Source: Pseudonocardia sp. MH-G8 (GTDB taxonomy: Bacteria; Actinomycetota; Actinomycetes; Mycobacteriales; Pseudonocardiaceae). From it: DNA of 64,000 bases. The translations under genes and the position numbers were made by a program. The DNA lies in contig NZ_NKYF01000019.1 in NCBI RefSeq assembly GCF_002262885.1, positions 62,001 to 126,000 on the forward strand, written 5' to 3'. Positions 8,594 through 17,615 of this stretch are shown in pieces. The first letter of the stretch is position 1. Every line of letters begins with the position of its first letter. Below the pieces are notes generated by a model. The model did not search any database and was not told the origin of the DNA. It was given only the letters and a program-made list of their open reading frames with translations.

Positions 8594-9666
8594 CGGCCGG
8601 CACCGGGGCACCCGGGGGACCGGTCGCGGTCGCGCTCGGCGGGGGACACGGCCTGCACGCCACGCTGTCGGCGCTGCGGCGGCTCACCGACACGGTCACC
8701 GCCGTCGTCACCGTCGCCGACGACGGCGGCTCCTCGGGCCGGCTGCGCCGTGAGCTGGGCCTGCTACCGCCCGGTGACCTGCGGATGGCGCTCGCCGCGC
8801 TGGCCTCCGACGACGCCGCGGGACGGCGCTGGGGCGAGCTGGTGCAGCACCGGTTCGGCGGTACGGGCGCGCTCGCCGGGCACGCGGTGGGCAACCTGCT
8901 GCTCGCCGGGCTGATGGAGGTGCTCGGGGACCCGGTGGCGGCGCTGGACGAGGTGGCGGCGCTGCTCGGGTTGCGCGGGCGGGTGCTGCCGATGAGCTGC
9001 GACCCGCTCGACATCGAGGCGGAGGTGTCGGGCCTGGGAGGCGGGCCGAAGGTCACCGGATCGGGGTCGCCCGATGGGGCGTTGATCCGCGGGCAGGTGG
9101 CGGTGGCCTCCACGCCGGGACGCGTGCAGCGGGTGTGGTTGCGCCCGGACCGCCCGCGTGCGTGCCCGGAGGCGGTCGAGGCCGTGCGGAACGCGGACGT
9201 GCTGCTCCTGGGCCCGGGCTCGTGGTTCACTAGCGTGCTGCCGCACCTGCTCGTGCCCGAGTTGCGCGAGGCGCTCATCACGAGCCCGGCGCGGCGCATC
9301 GTGGTGCTGAACCTGGCGCCGGAGCCGGGGGAGACCGCCGGGTTCTCGCCCGAGCAGCACCTCGCCGTACTCTCACAGCACGCCCCGGCGCTGCGGGTCG
9401 ACGCGGTGATCGCCGACGTCGCCGCGGTCCCGGTGCCAGAACGGTTGCACCGCACCGCGGCCGCGGTGCTCGCCCCCGGCGGCCGGGTCCACCTGGCGCC
9501 GGTGGCCGCGGCCGATCCCGCCGATCCTGAGATGACAGTGCCGCGCCACGATCCGAAAGCCCTGGCCGATGCCCTCGGCGCCGTGCTGGCGGAGTGGGAC
9601 GAGGACGCCGGCGCCGCCGCCGCGATCGGTGGGGCCGAGAGGAGGAGGTCGAACCCATGGCGATGA
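8590..9666 (+). CDS. YvcK/GlmR-family UDP-GlcNAc-binding regulator
   Basis: 358 residues of the CofD/YvcK fold. Visible are VALGGGHGLHATLSALRRL at the start, VADDGGSSGRLR, PPGDLRMALAALA and LLLGPGSWFTSVLPHLLVP. In Firmicutes and mycobacteria (YvcK/CuvA) members bind UDP-GlcNAc and support cell-wall precursor supply. It is not likely to be a true CofD transferase given the genomic context. GTG 8590 overlaps the rapZ stop by four bases; the 3' end overlaps whiA by ten bases. Confidence 0.9.
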   Translation: MTAGTGAPGGPVAVALGGGHGLHATLSALRRLTDTVTAVVTVADDGGSSGRLRRELGLLPPGDLRMALAALASDDAAGRRWGELVQHRFGGTGALAGHAVGNLLLAGLMEVLGDPVAALDEVAALLGLRGRVLPMSCDPLDIEAEVSGLGGGPKVTGSGSPDGALIRGQVAVASTPGRVQRVWLRPDRPRACPEAVEAVRNADVLLLGPGSWFTSVLPHLLVPELREALITSPARRIVVLNLAPEPGETAGFSPEQHLAVLSQHAPALRVDAVIADVAAVPVPERLHRTAAAVLAPGGRVHLAPVAAADPADPEMTVPRHDPKALADALGAVLAEWDEDAGAAAAIGGAERRRSNPWR

Positions 9667-10640
9667 CCGCAGCGGTCAAGGACGAGCTGAGCAGGCTCGT
9701 CGTCACGAAGCCGTGCTGTCGCCGCGCGGAGGTGGCGGCGTTGCTGCGTTTCGCAGGCGGCCTGCACATCGTCGGCGGCCGGGTGGTCGTGGAGGCCGAG
9801 GTCGACACCGGCTCGGTGGCGCGCCGTCTGCGGCGCGAGATCCACGAGCTCTACGGGCACACCTGCGAGGCGCACGTGATCAGCGCGGGCGGGCTGCGTC
9901 GCGGGGCGCGCTACGTGCTGCGCGTGGTGCGCGACGGCGAGGGCCTCGCCCGCCAGACCGGCCTGCTCGACGTCCGCGGTCGCCCGGTGCGCGGCCTGCC
10001 GCCACCCGTCGTCTCCGGCGGGGTGTGCGACTCGGAGGCGGCATGGCGCGGCGCGTTCCTCGCCCACGGCTCGCTCACCGAGCCGGGGCGCAGCTCGGCG
10101 CTGGAGGTCACCTGCCCCGGGCAGGAGGCGGCGATGGCGCTGGTGGGTGCCGCGCGGCGGCTGGGTGTCACGGCGAAGTGGCGGGAGGTGCGCGGCGCCG
10201 ACCGCGTGGTGGTGCGTGACGGCGACGCCATCGGCGCATTGCTCACCCGCATGGGCGGGCACGACAGCGTCCTGGCCTGGGAGGAGCGGCGGATGCGCCG
10301 CGAGGTCCGCGCCACCGCGAACCGGCTGGCCAACTTCGACGACGCGAACCTGCGCCGCTCGGCCCGCGCTGCCGTCGCGGCGGCCGCGCGGGTGCAGCGG
10401 GCCTTGGAGATCCTCGCGGACGAGGTGCCGGAGCACCTGCTCGCGGCGGGCCGGCTGCGCGCCGAGCACAAGCAGGCGTCGCTGGAGGAGCTCGGGCAGC
10501 TGGCCGATCCGCCCATGACCAAGGACGCCGTGGCCGGCCGGATCCGCAGGCTCCTGCACATGGCCGACAAGCGTGCGGCCGATCTGGGCATCCCGGACAC
10601 GGACTCCGCCGTCACCGCGGAGATGCTGGAAGAGGCCTGA
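9657..10640 (+). CDS. whiA: sporulation/cell-division transcription factor WhiA
   Basis: 327 residues, the normal length. N-terminal LAGLIDADG-like domain (CCRRAEVAALLRFAGGLHI) and C-terminal helix-turn-helix (ASLEELGQLADPPMTKDAVAGRIRR, residues about 280-305). In Streptomyces WhiA works with WhiB to switch on division genes in sporulating hyphae. GGAGGAGG precedes ATG 9657; ATG 9663 is a weaker alternative. Translationally coupled to the YvcK gene by a ten-base overlap. Confidence 0.96.
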   Translation: MAMTAAVKDELSRLVVTKPCCRRAEVAALLRFAGGLHIVGGRVVVEAEVDTGSVARRLRREIHELYGHTCEAHVISAGGLRRGARYVLRVVRDGEGLARQTGLLDVRGRPVRGLPPPVVSGGVCDSEAAWRGAFLAHGSLTEPGRSSALEVTCPGQEAAMALVGAARRLGVTAKWREVRGADRVVVRDGDAIGALLTRMGGHDSVLAWEERRMRREVRATANRLANFDDANLRRSARAAVAAAARVQRALEILADEVPEHLLAAGRLRAEHKQASLEELGQLADPPMTKDAVAGRIRRLLHMADKRAADLGIPDTDSAVTAEMLEEA

Positions 10641-10717
10641 CACCGCGGCGCCGCGGTGTGCCTGCGGCCACATGAATCGATACAGGGCCTCCTGACGCCC
10701 GCAGCGCTCGCGCGGAC

Positions 10718-10723
10718 TAGGGT
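10718..10723 (+). promoter_or_regulatory. candidate -10 box of the gap-pgk-tpiA operon
   Basis: TAGGGT lies 59 bases before the gap start in the 142-base gap after whiA. No good -35 at 17 bases is visible, so this is tentative. AGGAGG at 10771-10776 is the gap ribosome-binding site. Confidence 0.3.
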
Positions 10724-10782
10724 TGGGCCCGGTTTCAGCACAAGACATCCAGTACCAGGGGCTAGGCACAGGAGGCGCGCAC

Positions 10783-11799
10783 ATGACCGTGCGGGTGGGC
10801 GTGAACGGGTTCGGCCGGATCGGCCGCAACTTCTGGCGGGCGGTCGACGCCCAGCGGAAGGCCGGCAGCACCGAGATCGAGATCGTGGCGGTGAACGACA
10901 TCACCGACAACGCCACGCTGGCGGGCTTGCTCAAGTACGACTCGATCCTCGGTCGGCTGCCCTACGAGGTGACCCACACCGACGACGAGATCGTCGTCGA
11001 CGGCAAGGGCTTCAAGGGACTCGCGGTGCGCGACCCCGCCGAGCTGCCGTGGAAGGACCTCGGCGTGGACGTCGTGGTCGAGTCCACCGGTATCTTCACC
11101 AAGCGCGACGGGGCCACCAAGCACCTCGACGCCGGCGCGAAGAAGGTGGTCATCTCCGCTCCCGCGACCGACCCCGACCTCACCGTCGTGATGGGCGTGA
11201 ACGACGACGCCTACGACGGTTCGCAGGCCATCATCTCCAACGCGTCCTGCACCACGAACTGCCTTGCGCCGCTCGCGAAGGTGATCGATGACGCGTTCGG
11301 GATCGAGAAGGGTCTGATGACCACGATCCACGCCTACACGCAGGACCAGAACCTGCAGGACGGCCCGCACAAGGACAAGCGCCGCGCCCGCGCCGCCGCC
11401 CTGAACGTGGTGCCCACCTCCACGGGTGCCGCCAAGGCGATCGGCCTCGTGCTGCCGCACCTCAACGGCAAGCTCGACGGCTACTCGCTGCGCGTCCCGG
11501 TGCCCACCGGCTCGATCACCGACCTCACGGTGGACCTGCGCGAGGAGGCCTCCCTCGAGCAGATCAACGCCGCGTACAAGGCTGCGGCGGAGAGCGGCCC
11601 GCTCAAGGGCTTCCTGCGCTACAGCGAGGACCCGATCGTCTCCTCCGACATCGTCACGGACCCGGCGTCCTGCATCTACGACGCGCCGCTGACCAAGGTC
11701 ATCGGCAACCAGGTCAAGGTGTTCGGCTGGTACGACAACGAGTGGGGCTACTCGAACCGCCTCGTCGACATCACCGACCTGGTGGCCTCGAAGCTGTGA
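10783..11799 (+). CDS. gap: glyceraldehyde-3-phosphate dehydrogenase, type I
   Basis: 338 residues. NAD-binding GVNGFGRIGRNFWRA at the N-terminus, catalytic cysteine C156 in SNASCTTNCLAPL, phosphate-site HAYTQDQNLQDGPHKDKRRA, and the terminal WYDNEWGYSNRLVD. Oxidises glyceraldehyde 3-phosphate to 1,3-bisphosphoglycerate. First gene of a gap-pgk-tpiA operon; its stop overlaps the pgk start. The longer frame from 10723 is rejected because AGGAGG directly precedes ATG 10783. Confidence 0.97.
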   Translation: MTVRVGVNGFGRIGRNFWRAVDAQRKAGSTEIEIVAVNDITDNATLAGLLKYDSILGRLPYEVTHTDDEIVVDGKGFKGLAVRDPAELPWKDLGVDVVVESTGIFTKRDGATKHLDAGAKKVVISAPATDPDLTVVMGVNDDAYDGSQAIISNASCTTNCLAPLAKVIDDAFGIEKGLMTTIHAYTQDQNLQDGPHKDKRRARAAALNVVPTSTGAAKAIGLVLPHLNGKLDGYSLRVPVPTGSITDLTVDLREEASLEQINAAYKAAAESGPLKGFLRYSEDPIVSSDIVTDPASCIYDAPLTKVIGNQVKVFGWYDNEWGYSNRLVDITDLVASKL

Positions 11800-12983
11800 G
11801 GACGCTCGACGACCTGATCGCCGAGGGCCCGTCCGGGCGGACAGTGCTGGTCCGCTCGGACCTCAACGTCCCGCTGGACGGCTCGCGGATCACCGACGAC
11901 GGGCGCATCCGCGCCTCGGTCCCCACGCTGCAGAAGCTGCGCGAGGCCGGGGCGCGGGTGGTCGTCACCGCGCACCTGGGCCGGCCCAAGGGCGGTCCCG
12001 ATCCGAAGTTCTCCCTCGCCCCGGTAGCTGGGCGGCTCGGTGAGCTGCTCGGTGCCGAGGTCACCCTCGCCTCCCACGGCGAGGAGGCGCAGGCCGCCGT
12101 GGGTGCGCTGACCGACGGCGGCGTCGTGTTGCTGGAGAACATCCGGTTCGACCCGCGCGAGACCTCCAAGGACGAGGACGAGCGGGCGGCCCTGGCCCAC
12201 GAGCTGGCGGCGCTCACCGGTGCGAGCGGCGCGTTCGTCTCCGACGGGTTCGGCGTGGTGCATCGCAAGCAGGCCTCGGTCTACGACGTGGCGCAGGACC
12301 TGCCCGCCTATGCCGGCGGGCTGGTGCTCGCGGAGGTCGAGGTGCTGCGGCGGCTCACCGAGACGCCCGATCGGCCGTACACCGTCGTGCTGGGCGGTTC
12401 CAAGGTCTCCGACAAGCTCGCGGTGATCGAGGCCCTCCTGCCGAAGGTCGACGCGCTGATCGTCGGCGGCGGGATGTGCTTCACGTTCCTCGCCGCCCAG
12501 GGCTACGGGGTCGGCGACTCGCTCCTGGAGCGCGACCAGATCGACACCTGCCGTTCGCTGCTCGAGACCGGGAAGATCCTGCTGCCGTCCGACGTGGTGG
12601 TGGCCGACGACTTCTCGGCCGAGGCGAACACCCGGACCGTCGGCGCCGACGCGATCCCGGACGGCTGGAAGGGCCTGGACATCGGCCCGGCGTCGGTCAC
12701 GGCGTTCGCCGACATGCTCGGCGGCGCGGCCACCGTGTTCTGGAACGGCCCGATGGGCGTGTTCGAGCTGGCCCCGTTCGCCGACGGCACGCGGGGCGTG
12801 GCGCAGGCGATCATCGATTCGGGCGCGTACAGCGTCGTGGGTGGCGGTGACTCGGCCGCCGCGGTGCGCGCACTCGGCCTGGCCGAGGACGGGTTCTCGC
12901 ACATCTCCACCGGCGGTGGTGCGTCGCTGGAGTACCTGGAGGGCAAGTCCCTCCCCGGCCTCGCGGTACTGGAGAAGAAGTAG
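11796..12983 (+). CDS. pgk: phosphoglycerate kinase
   Basis: 395 residues from GTG 11796, overlapping the gap stop by four bases. Signature VLVRSDLNVPLDG, substrate-binding HLGRPKGG, ENIRFDPRE, VLGGSKVSDKL and the C-terminal nucleotide-binding GGGDSAAAV. Transfers phosphate from 1,3-bisphosphoglycerate to ADP. Followed with no gap by tpiA. Confidence 0.97.
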   Translation: MRTLDDLIAEGPSGRTVLVRSDLNVPLDGSRITDDGRIRASVPTLQKLREAGARVVVTAHLGRPKGGPDPKFSLAPVAGRLGELLGAEVTLASHGEEAQAAVGALTDGGVVLLENIRFDPRETSKDEDERAALAHELAALTGASGAFVSDGFGVVHRKQASVYDVAQDLPAYAGGLVLAEVEVLRRLTETPDRPYTVVLGGSKVSDKLAVIEALLPKVDALIVGGGMCFTFLAAQGYGVGDSLLERDQIDTCRSLLETGKILLPSDVVVADDFSAEANTRTVGADAIPDGWKGLDIGPASVTAFADMLGGAATVFWNGPMGVFELAPFADGTRGVAQAIIDSGAYSVVGGGDSAAAVRALGLAEDGFSHISTGGGASLEYLEGKSLPGLAVLEKK

Positions 12984-13766
12984 ATGCGCAAACCGCTGAT
13001 CGCCGGCAACTGGAAGATGAACTGCAACCATCTCGAGGCCATCGCGCTGGTGCAGAAGGTGGCGTTCGCGCTGCCGGAGAAGTATTACGACAAGGTCGAG
13101 GTGGCGGTGCTGCCGCCGTTCACCGACATCCGCTCGGTGCAGACGCTCATCGACGGCGACAAGCTCCTGATGGTGCACGGCGCGCAGGACCTCTCGCCGC
13201 ACGAGTCCGGGGCCTACACCGGTGACGTGTCCGCAGCGATGCTCGCCAAGCTCGGCTGCAGCTACGTCACGATCGGGCACTCCGAGCGGCGCGAAGTCCA
13301 CGGGGAGGACGACGCGCTGGTCAACAAGAAGGTGCGCGCGGCCGTCAAGCACGGGATCGTCCCGATCCTGTGCGTGGGTGAGAACCTGCAGGTCCGGGAG
13401 GCCGGCGAGCACGTCGCCCACACCACCCGGCAGGTCGGCGCGGCGCTGGAGAAGGTGGAGAGCCAGCACGCGCAGACGCTGGTGATCGCCTACGAGCCGG
13501 TCTGGGCCATCGGCACGGGGCGCGTCGCGAGCGCCTCCGACGCGCAGGAGGTGTGCGCCGCCATCCGGGAGGCCGTGTCGGCGAAGTACGGCGAGGCCAT
13601 TGCCGCCGGCGTCCGCGTCCTCTACGGCGGATCGGTGAAGGCCAAGAACGTGGGCGAGATCGTCGCACAGCCCGATGTCGACGGTGCCCTCGTCGGAGGC
13701 GCGAGCCTCGACGCGGACGAATTCGCCCAGCTGTGTGCCATCGCGGCCGGTGGGCCGCTCCCGTAA
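12984..13766 (+). CDS. tpiA: triosephosphate isomerase
   Basis: 260 residues. Lys in IAGNWKMNCN, catalytic His near residue 99 (TIGHSERRE), catalytic Glu near residue 171 in AYEPVWAIGTG, and phosphate-binding YGGSVKAKN. Interconverts dihydroxyacetone phosphate and glyceraldehyde 3-phosphate. ATG follows the pgk stop directly. A strong hairpin ten bases after the stop probably ends the operon. Confidence 0.97.
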   Translation: MRKPLIAGNWKMNCNHLEAIALVQKVAFALPEKYYDKVEVAVLPPFTDIRSVQTLIDGDKLLMVHGAQDLSPHESGAYTGDVSAAMLAKLGCSYVTIGHSERREVHGEDDALVNKKVRAAVKHGIVPILCVGENLQVREAGEHVAHTTRQVGAALEKVESQHAQTLVIAYEPVWAIGTGRVASASDAQEVCAAIREAVSAKYGEAIAAGVRVLYGGSVKAKNVGEIVAQPDVDGALVGGASLDADEFAQLCAIAAGGPLP

Positions 13767-13773
13767 CACCCCC

Positions 13774-13811
13774 GTGAGTGGATACGAGTGTTCCAGCACT
13801 CGTATCCACTC
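13774..13811 (+). terminator. hairpin repeat copy 1, likely terminator of gap-pgk-tpiA
   Basis: A perfect 15-base stem, GAGTGGATACGAGTG and its complement, with loop TTCCAG, at 13776-13811. No T-tract follows. A second copy lies at 29558-29597 and also sits just after a gene when read in the same orientation. Confidence 0.75.
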
Positions 13812-13844
13812 CCGGCCCCTGTCGGGCGCCGCGCCGGCCCCGGG

Positions 13845-13850
13845 TACCCT
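13845..13850 (+). promoter_or_regulatory. candidate -10 box of secG
   Basis: TACCCT 63 bases before the secG start, downstream of the hairpin that separates secG from tpiA. A ribosome-binding GAGGAG lies at 13897-13902. Confidence 0.3.
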
Positions 13851-13913
13851 CGACTCTCCGGCACAGGTGGCGACGCCGCGCCCGGAGCCGCACGCGAGGA
13901 GAATGAGGATCGG

Positions 13914-14150
13914 ATGGAAATCGCCCTGCAGGTCGTGCTGATCATTTCCAGCGTGCTGCTCGTGCTGCTGATCCTGCTGCACCGCGGTCGCGGTGGCGGG
14001 CTCTCCACCCTCTTCGGCGGCGGAGTGCAGTCGAGCCTGTCCGGGTCGAGCGTGGTCGAGAAGAACCTCGACCGGCTCACGCTGTTCGTCGGCGCGATCT
14101 GGTTGATCGCGATCATCGGCACCGGGCTGCTGGTCCGGGTCGGGGGCTGA
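13914..14150 (+). CDS. secG: preprotein translocase subunit SecG
   Basis: 78 residues with two membrane segments (about 3-22 and 55-74) joined by a glycine-rich loop (HRGRGGGLSTLFGGG), the SecG topology. It assists SecYE in protein export. Position after tpiA is conserved in actinobacteria. ATG 13914 is chosen because the open frame upstream has no ribosome-binding site and would add a hydrophilic extension. Confidence 0.92.
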   Translation: MEIALQVVLIISSVLLVLLILLHRGRGGGLSTLFGGGVQSSLSGSSVVEKNLDRLTLFVGAIWLIAIIGTGLLVRVGG

Positions 14151-14157
14151 GGGAGGC

Positions 14158-14505
14158 ATGGCGATGTCGGGCGGTAACGCGATCCGCGGCACCCGGGTGG
14201 GGGCCGGTCCGATGGGGGAGTCCGAGCGAGGAGAGACCGCTCCCCGCGCGCGCATCCCCTACTTCTGCACGAACGGGCACGTCACGACGCCGTCGTTCGC
14301 CTCCGAGGCGGACATCCCGGATTCCTGGGACTGCCCGCGCTGCGGCCTGCCGGCCGGCCGGGACGGGGAGAACCCGCCCGCCCCGCCGCGCACCGAGCCG
14401 TACAAGACGCACCTCGCCTACGTGAAGGAGCGGCGCAGCGATTCCGACGGCGCCGCCATCCTGGAGGAGGCGCTCGGCCGCCTCCGCGCGTCGCGCGAGC
14501 TCTGA
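14158..14505 (+). CDS. rbpA: RNA polymerase-binding protein RbpA
   Basis: 115 residues. RbpA binds core polymerase and the principal sigma factor and stabilises the open complex; it is specific to actinobacteria. Visible are IRGTRVGAGPMGE at the N-terminus, the cysteine-containing core YFCTNGH ... WDCPRCGLPAG, and the C-terminal sigma-interacting helix (KTHLAYVKERRSDSDGAAIL). Seven bases after secG, so probably cotranscribed. ATG 14164 (second Met) is a possible start. Confidence 0.95.
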   Translation: MAMSGGNAIRGTRVGAGPMGESERGETAPRARIPYFCTNGHVTTPSFASEADIPDSWDCPRCGLPAGRDGENPPAPPRTEPYKTHLAYVKERRSDSDGAAILEEALGRLRASREL

Positions 14506-14547
14506 TCGTCCCGCCGGTCCGCCCTCTCGGCTGAGGGCGTGCCGGCT

Positions 14548-15075
14548 CTACGGACGTAGCGCCGCGACCTGCTGGTCGAACGCCACCACCAGGCGGGCTG
14601 CCGTGGTGCCTTCGGGCACCGCGGATGCGGCGACCGTCACCAGGCGGCCGTCCCGCACCGCCGCGGCGAACACGCTCCCGCCCTGGAAGCGGCACACCAC
14701 GCCTGCGTCACCGGCTGCCACCTCGGAGCCGTCCTCGCAGAGCGCGGTGACGGTGTCGAGCGCGGAGTCCGGATCCGCAGCGGGCGCCACCTCCACGGTG
14801 ACGAAGGCAGGCTCCGCCCCCGGGGCAGCGGACGGGTCGTAGACGCAGCGCGTGTCGCTCGCCGTGCTCGGATCCGGCGCCCAGCCCAGTCCGGTGGCCT
14901 CGGCGAGCGCGGCCGTGTCGAGCAGGCACGCGGCCGGTGGCGGGGGCGGAGGTGGCGGCGGGGCAGGCGGCGCCGGGGCGGCGGCCGGCGAGCACGCCCC
15001 GGCAAGGCCGGCGGCGGCCGCCACCACCGCGACGGACGCCGCCAGGCGCGCGGTACGGAATCCGATCGGGAGCAC
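14548..15075 (-). CDS. proline-rich lipoprotein, function unknown
   Basis: 175 residues from GTG 15075. The N-terminus is a lipoprotein signal peptide (FRTARLAASV ... AAAAGLAGAC) with lipobox LAGA-Cys, then a linker of alanines and about ten consecutive prolines that probably spans the cell wall. The folded part has three further cysteines (ACLL, TRCVYDPS, ALCEDG, VVCRF region), consistent with extracytoplasmic disulfides, and resembles DUF3558-type lipoproteins. The longer frame to 15207 is rejected because the signal peptide would be internal. Confidence 0.7.
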   Translation of the reverse strand: MLPIGFRTARLAASVAVVAAAAGLAGACSPAAAPAPPAPPPPPPPPPAACLLDTAALAEATGLGWAPDPSTASDTRCVYDPSAAPGAEPAFVTVEVAPAADPDSALDTVTALCEDGSEVAAGDAGVVCRFQGGSVFAAAVRDGRLVTVAASAVPEGTTAARLVVAFDQQVAALRP

Positions 15076-15405
15076 GGTGTCAGCCTCCCACGCGCGGCGT
15101 TCCCCACCTCTCTCGGAGACCGTGCTGCTGGTTCGCGGGGTGTCGCCGGTGGAGATCCTCGACGGGACGGGGCGCTCCCGGAGGCTGTGATCGTCGGATG
15201 GGCGCAAGGACAGCGATATCCGGCCGTTGGTGCACCCGTCTGGTGATCACCGGGCGGATCAGCGGAGATGATCGCGTATCCGGTGCAGAGGCGGCCATAT
15301 CCGGCCGTCCTCGCACCGATCTGGCGATCTTCGTCCGCCATGGGCCGGCCGCGCGCCCCGCTCATGAAGCGCATTGCCGGTGCGCTCTGCACGAGGGCGG
15401 GAGAG
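15076..15405. other. 330-base non-coding stretch with a degenerate direct repeat
   Basis: No convincing gene. It holds the upstream region of the lipoprotein gene and two related units at 15216-15248 and 15297-15329, both starting ATATCCGGCCGT and ending CTGGYGATC, 81 bases apart, with a partial third unit (GTATCCGGTGCA) between them. Confidence 0.5.
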
Positions 15406-15819
15406 TCAGGGGAGGGCGTCCTGGAGGGTGCTCGGGCCCGCGGTCGTGGCGCCCGCGTCGAGCACCTGGGAGCGTAGGGCGCGGTCGGCGGTGATCACCA
15501 GGACCGGGGCGTCCGCGCCCGCCAGATCGCCGGCGAGGGCGGTGATCGTGGTGTCGCCGTCGGCGGGGGCGTGCACGACGTCCAGGTGGGGGTGCGTGGG
15601 CAGGTCGGCGACGCGCGCGGCGCCCTCCAGCACGAGGTGCACCCGGAGGTCGGAGCCGGGGTGCCCGAGCGCCGCCGCGAGGTGGGCCGGGTCCTCGGCC
15701 AGCACGGCGACGAGCCGCCCGGCCAGCGTGCGCGCCGCACCGGCCCGGTCGCGCCACCACCCGTCCGGGCGGGACCCGACGACGTTGGCGCCGTCGACGA
15801 CGACGTGCAGGGTGGCCAT
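15406..15819 (-). CDS. NYN-domain (PIN-like) protein
   Basis: 137 residues. HVVVDGANVVGSRPDGWWRD at the N-terminus is the acidic metal-site motif of NYN/YacP-like RNases; further acidic residues are in HAPADGDTTI and VITADRALR, the usual PIN-fold positions. Probably a small nuclease; target unknown. ATG 15819 overlaps the pgl stop by one base, making it the last gene of the pentose phosphate operon. The longer frame to 15882 would run into pgl. Confidence 0.75.
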   Translation of the reverse strand: MATLHVVVDGANVVGSRPDGWWRDRAGAARTLAGRLVAVLAEDPAHLAAALGHPGSDLRVHLVLEGAARVADLPTHPHLDVVHAPADGDTTITALAGDLAGADAPVLVITADRALRSQVLDAGATTAGPSTLQDALP

Positions 15820-16598
15820 CAGCCGATGGACGGCACAAGGTCTCGTGGCAGCTTCGACGCCGCGGCCCGGTCGAGCAGCCAACGGGTGCGGCGCGTGCCC
15901 TGGGCCCCGGCCACCGGGATCGCGACCTCGCCCGCCCCACCGAGCCCCATCGCCACGGCTGCGGCCTTCCCCCCACCGGTGGTCATGATCCAGACCTCGG
16001 TGGCGCGGCGGATCGCGGGCAGCGTCAGCGACACGCGGGTCGGTGGTGGCTTCGGGCAGCCGTGCACGCCCACCACGGTGCGCTCGGTCTCGTAGACGGC
16101 GGGGGAGTGCGGGAACACCGACGCGGTGTGGCCCTCGCCGCCCATCCCGAGCATCAGCACGTCGAAGGTGGGCACCGGGCCGTGATCCTCGGGCCGGGCC
16201 GCGCGGGCGAGTACCGCGGCGTAGGCCTCGGCGGCGGCATCGGCGCCGGCGGGCCCGCCGCCCTCGTCCGCTCCCATCGGGAAGACCTTCGCCGGGTCGA
16301 TCGGCACGTGGTCGAGCAACGCCGCGCGGGCCTGGGTCTCGTTGCGCTCCGGGTCCCCGGGCGGGAGGAAACGCTCGTCGCCCCAGTAGAACTCGACCTT
16401 CCCCCAGTCGACGGCGTCGCGGGCGACGGTGGCGCGGATCTGCTCGAGCACCGCGGTGCCGGTGCCGCCGCCGGTGAGCACGATCTTCGGGATCGTGCCG
16501 GCGGCCTGCAGATCGACCAGCTTCGTGACCAGGCGCGCAGCCACCGCGGCGGCGAGCACGTCCGGGTCGGCGTGGACCGCGACGTCCGGTGTGGCCAT
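15819..16598 (-). CDS. pgl: 6-phosphogluconolactonase
   Basis: 259 residues of the DevB/SOL type. Motifs are VLTGGGTGTAVLEQI, WGDERFLPPGDPERNE and MLGMGGEGHTASVFPHS. Hydrolyses 6-phosphogluconolactone, the product of Zwf, in the oxidative pentose phosphate pathway. ATG 16598 overlaps the opcA stop by one base, so it is coupled to opcA. Confidence 0.95.
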   Translation of the reverse strand: MATPDVAVHADPDVLAAAVAARLVTKLVDLQAAGTIPKIVLTGGGTGTAVLEQIRATVARDAVDWGKVEFYWGDERFLPPGDPERNETQARAALLDHVPIDPAKVFPMGADEGGGPAGADAAAEAYAAVLARAARPEDHGPVPTFDVLMLGMGGEGHTASVFPHSPAVYETERTVVGVHGCPKPPPTRVSLTLPAIRRATEVWIMTTGGGKAAAVAMGLGGAGEVAIPVAGAQGTRRTRWLLDRAAASKLPRDLVPSIG

Positions 16599-17560
16599 CA
16601 GTAGCCTGCCAGCGCGGGGACCTTCACCGGGGTGCGACCGCGGCCGATCCGTCCCACGCCGGTGAGGGCGGCGCCGTAGATCTCGTCCGGGTCGAGGCGA
16701 CGCAGCTCCTCGGCCAGGCAGTCACGCACCTCGCGGCGCGCCAGCGCGACGAGGCGGTCCGGCTGCCCGGGCTGGCGCAGCGTGCCCACCTTGCCGTCCG
16801 GACGCACCAGCTCGACGGGTCCGGAGCGCCGCTCGAGGCGCACCGACACCAGGCCGGGGCCACTTTCCGCGGGCGAGCGCTTCACCCGCGCGTCCAACCG
16901 CACCGCCAGCCAGCCGGCGAGGAGATCGGTGGACGGCGACACCGCCTCGCCCGCCACCACGGCACCGGTCACCGGTTCGTGCGGCGGCGCGTCGAGCGCC
17001 GTGGCGAGCAGGGCGCGCCACGACGTGAGCCGGGTCCAGGTGAGATCCGTGTCGCCGGCCACGTACTGGGCCCGGCGCTGCTCGAAGGCGCGCAGCGGGT
17101 TGCGTGAGGAGAGCGCGTCGGTGATCCGCCGTTGTGCGAGCCGGCCGACCGCGTCCTCCGACGGCACCGCGGGCGCGTCGCTCGGCCACCAGGCGACGAC
17201 CGGCGCGTCCGGCAGCAGCAGCGGCATCACCATGCCTGCGCCGGCCTCGTCGGCGGCGAGCGGCCCGTAGCCGCGCAGGACGATGACCTCGCTGGCGCCG
17301 GCGTCGCCGCCCACGCGGATCTGCGCGTCCATCCGCGGCGCCGCGCGGCGCTGCCCGCGCGCCAGCACGATCACCCGGCACGGGTGCTCGCGGCTGGCCT
17401 CGTTGGCGGACTCGATGGCGTCCTCGATGCCCGCACCGTCGTCGGTGACGATCACCAGCGTGAGCACGCGACCCAGGGCCAGGACGCCCCCGCGCTCGCG
17501 CAGCTCGACGATCTTCTTGTTGACCGCGGACGTGGTGCTGGACGGGAGGTCGACAATCAT
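16598..17560 (-). CDS. opcA: glucose-6-phosphate dehydrogenase assembly protein OpcA
   Basis: 320 residues, usual for OpcA. N-terminus DLPSSTTSAVNKKIVELRE, then RVIVLARG, EVIVLRGYGPLAADEAG, PLLLPDAPVVAWWPSDAP and a C-terminal RRLDPDEIYG. OpcA is needed for full activity and oligomerisation of Zwf in cyanobacteria and is found beside zwf in actinobacteria. Located between zwf and pgl in the same direction. Confidence 0.94.
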   Translation of the reverse strand: MIVDLPSSTTSAVNKKIVELRERGGVLALGRVLTLVIVTDDGAGIEDAIESANEASREHPCRVIVLARGQRRAAPRMDAQIRVGGDAGASEVIVLRGYGPLAADEAGAGMVMPLLLPDAPVVAWWPSDAPAVPSEDAVGRLAQRRITDALSSRNPLRAFEQRRAQYVAGDTDLTWTRLTSWRALLATALDAPPHEPVTGAVVAGEAVSPSTDLLAGWLAVRLDARVKRSPAESGPGLVSVRLERRSGPVELVRPDGKVGTLRQPGQPDRLVALARREVRDCLAEELRRLDPDEIYGAALTGVGRIGRGRTPVKVPALAGY

Positions 17561-17615
17561 GACCCGCTCCTGGGGCTCGTAGCGGTCGGGTTCGTGGGAG
17601 TTGACTCCGTGGGAC

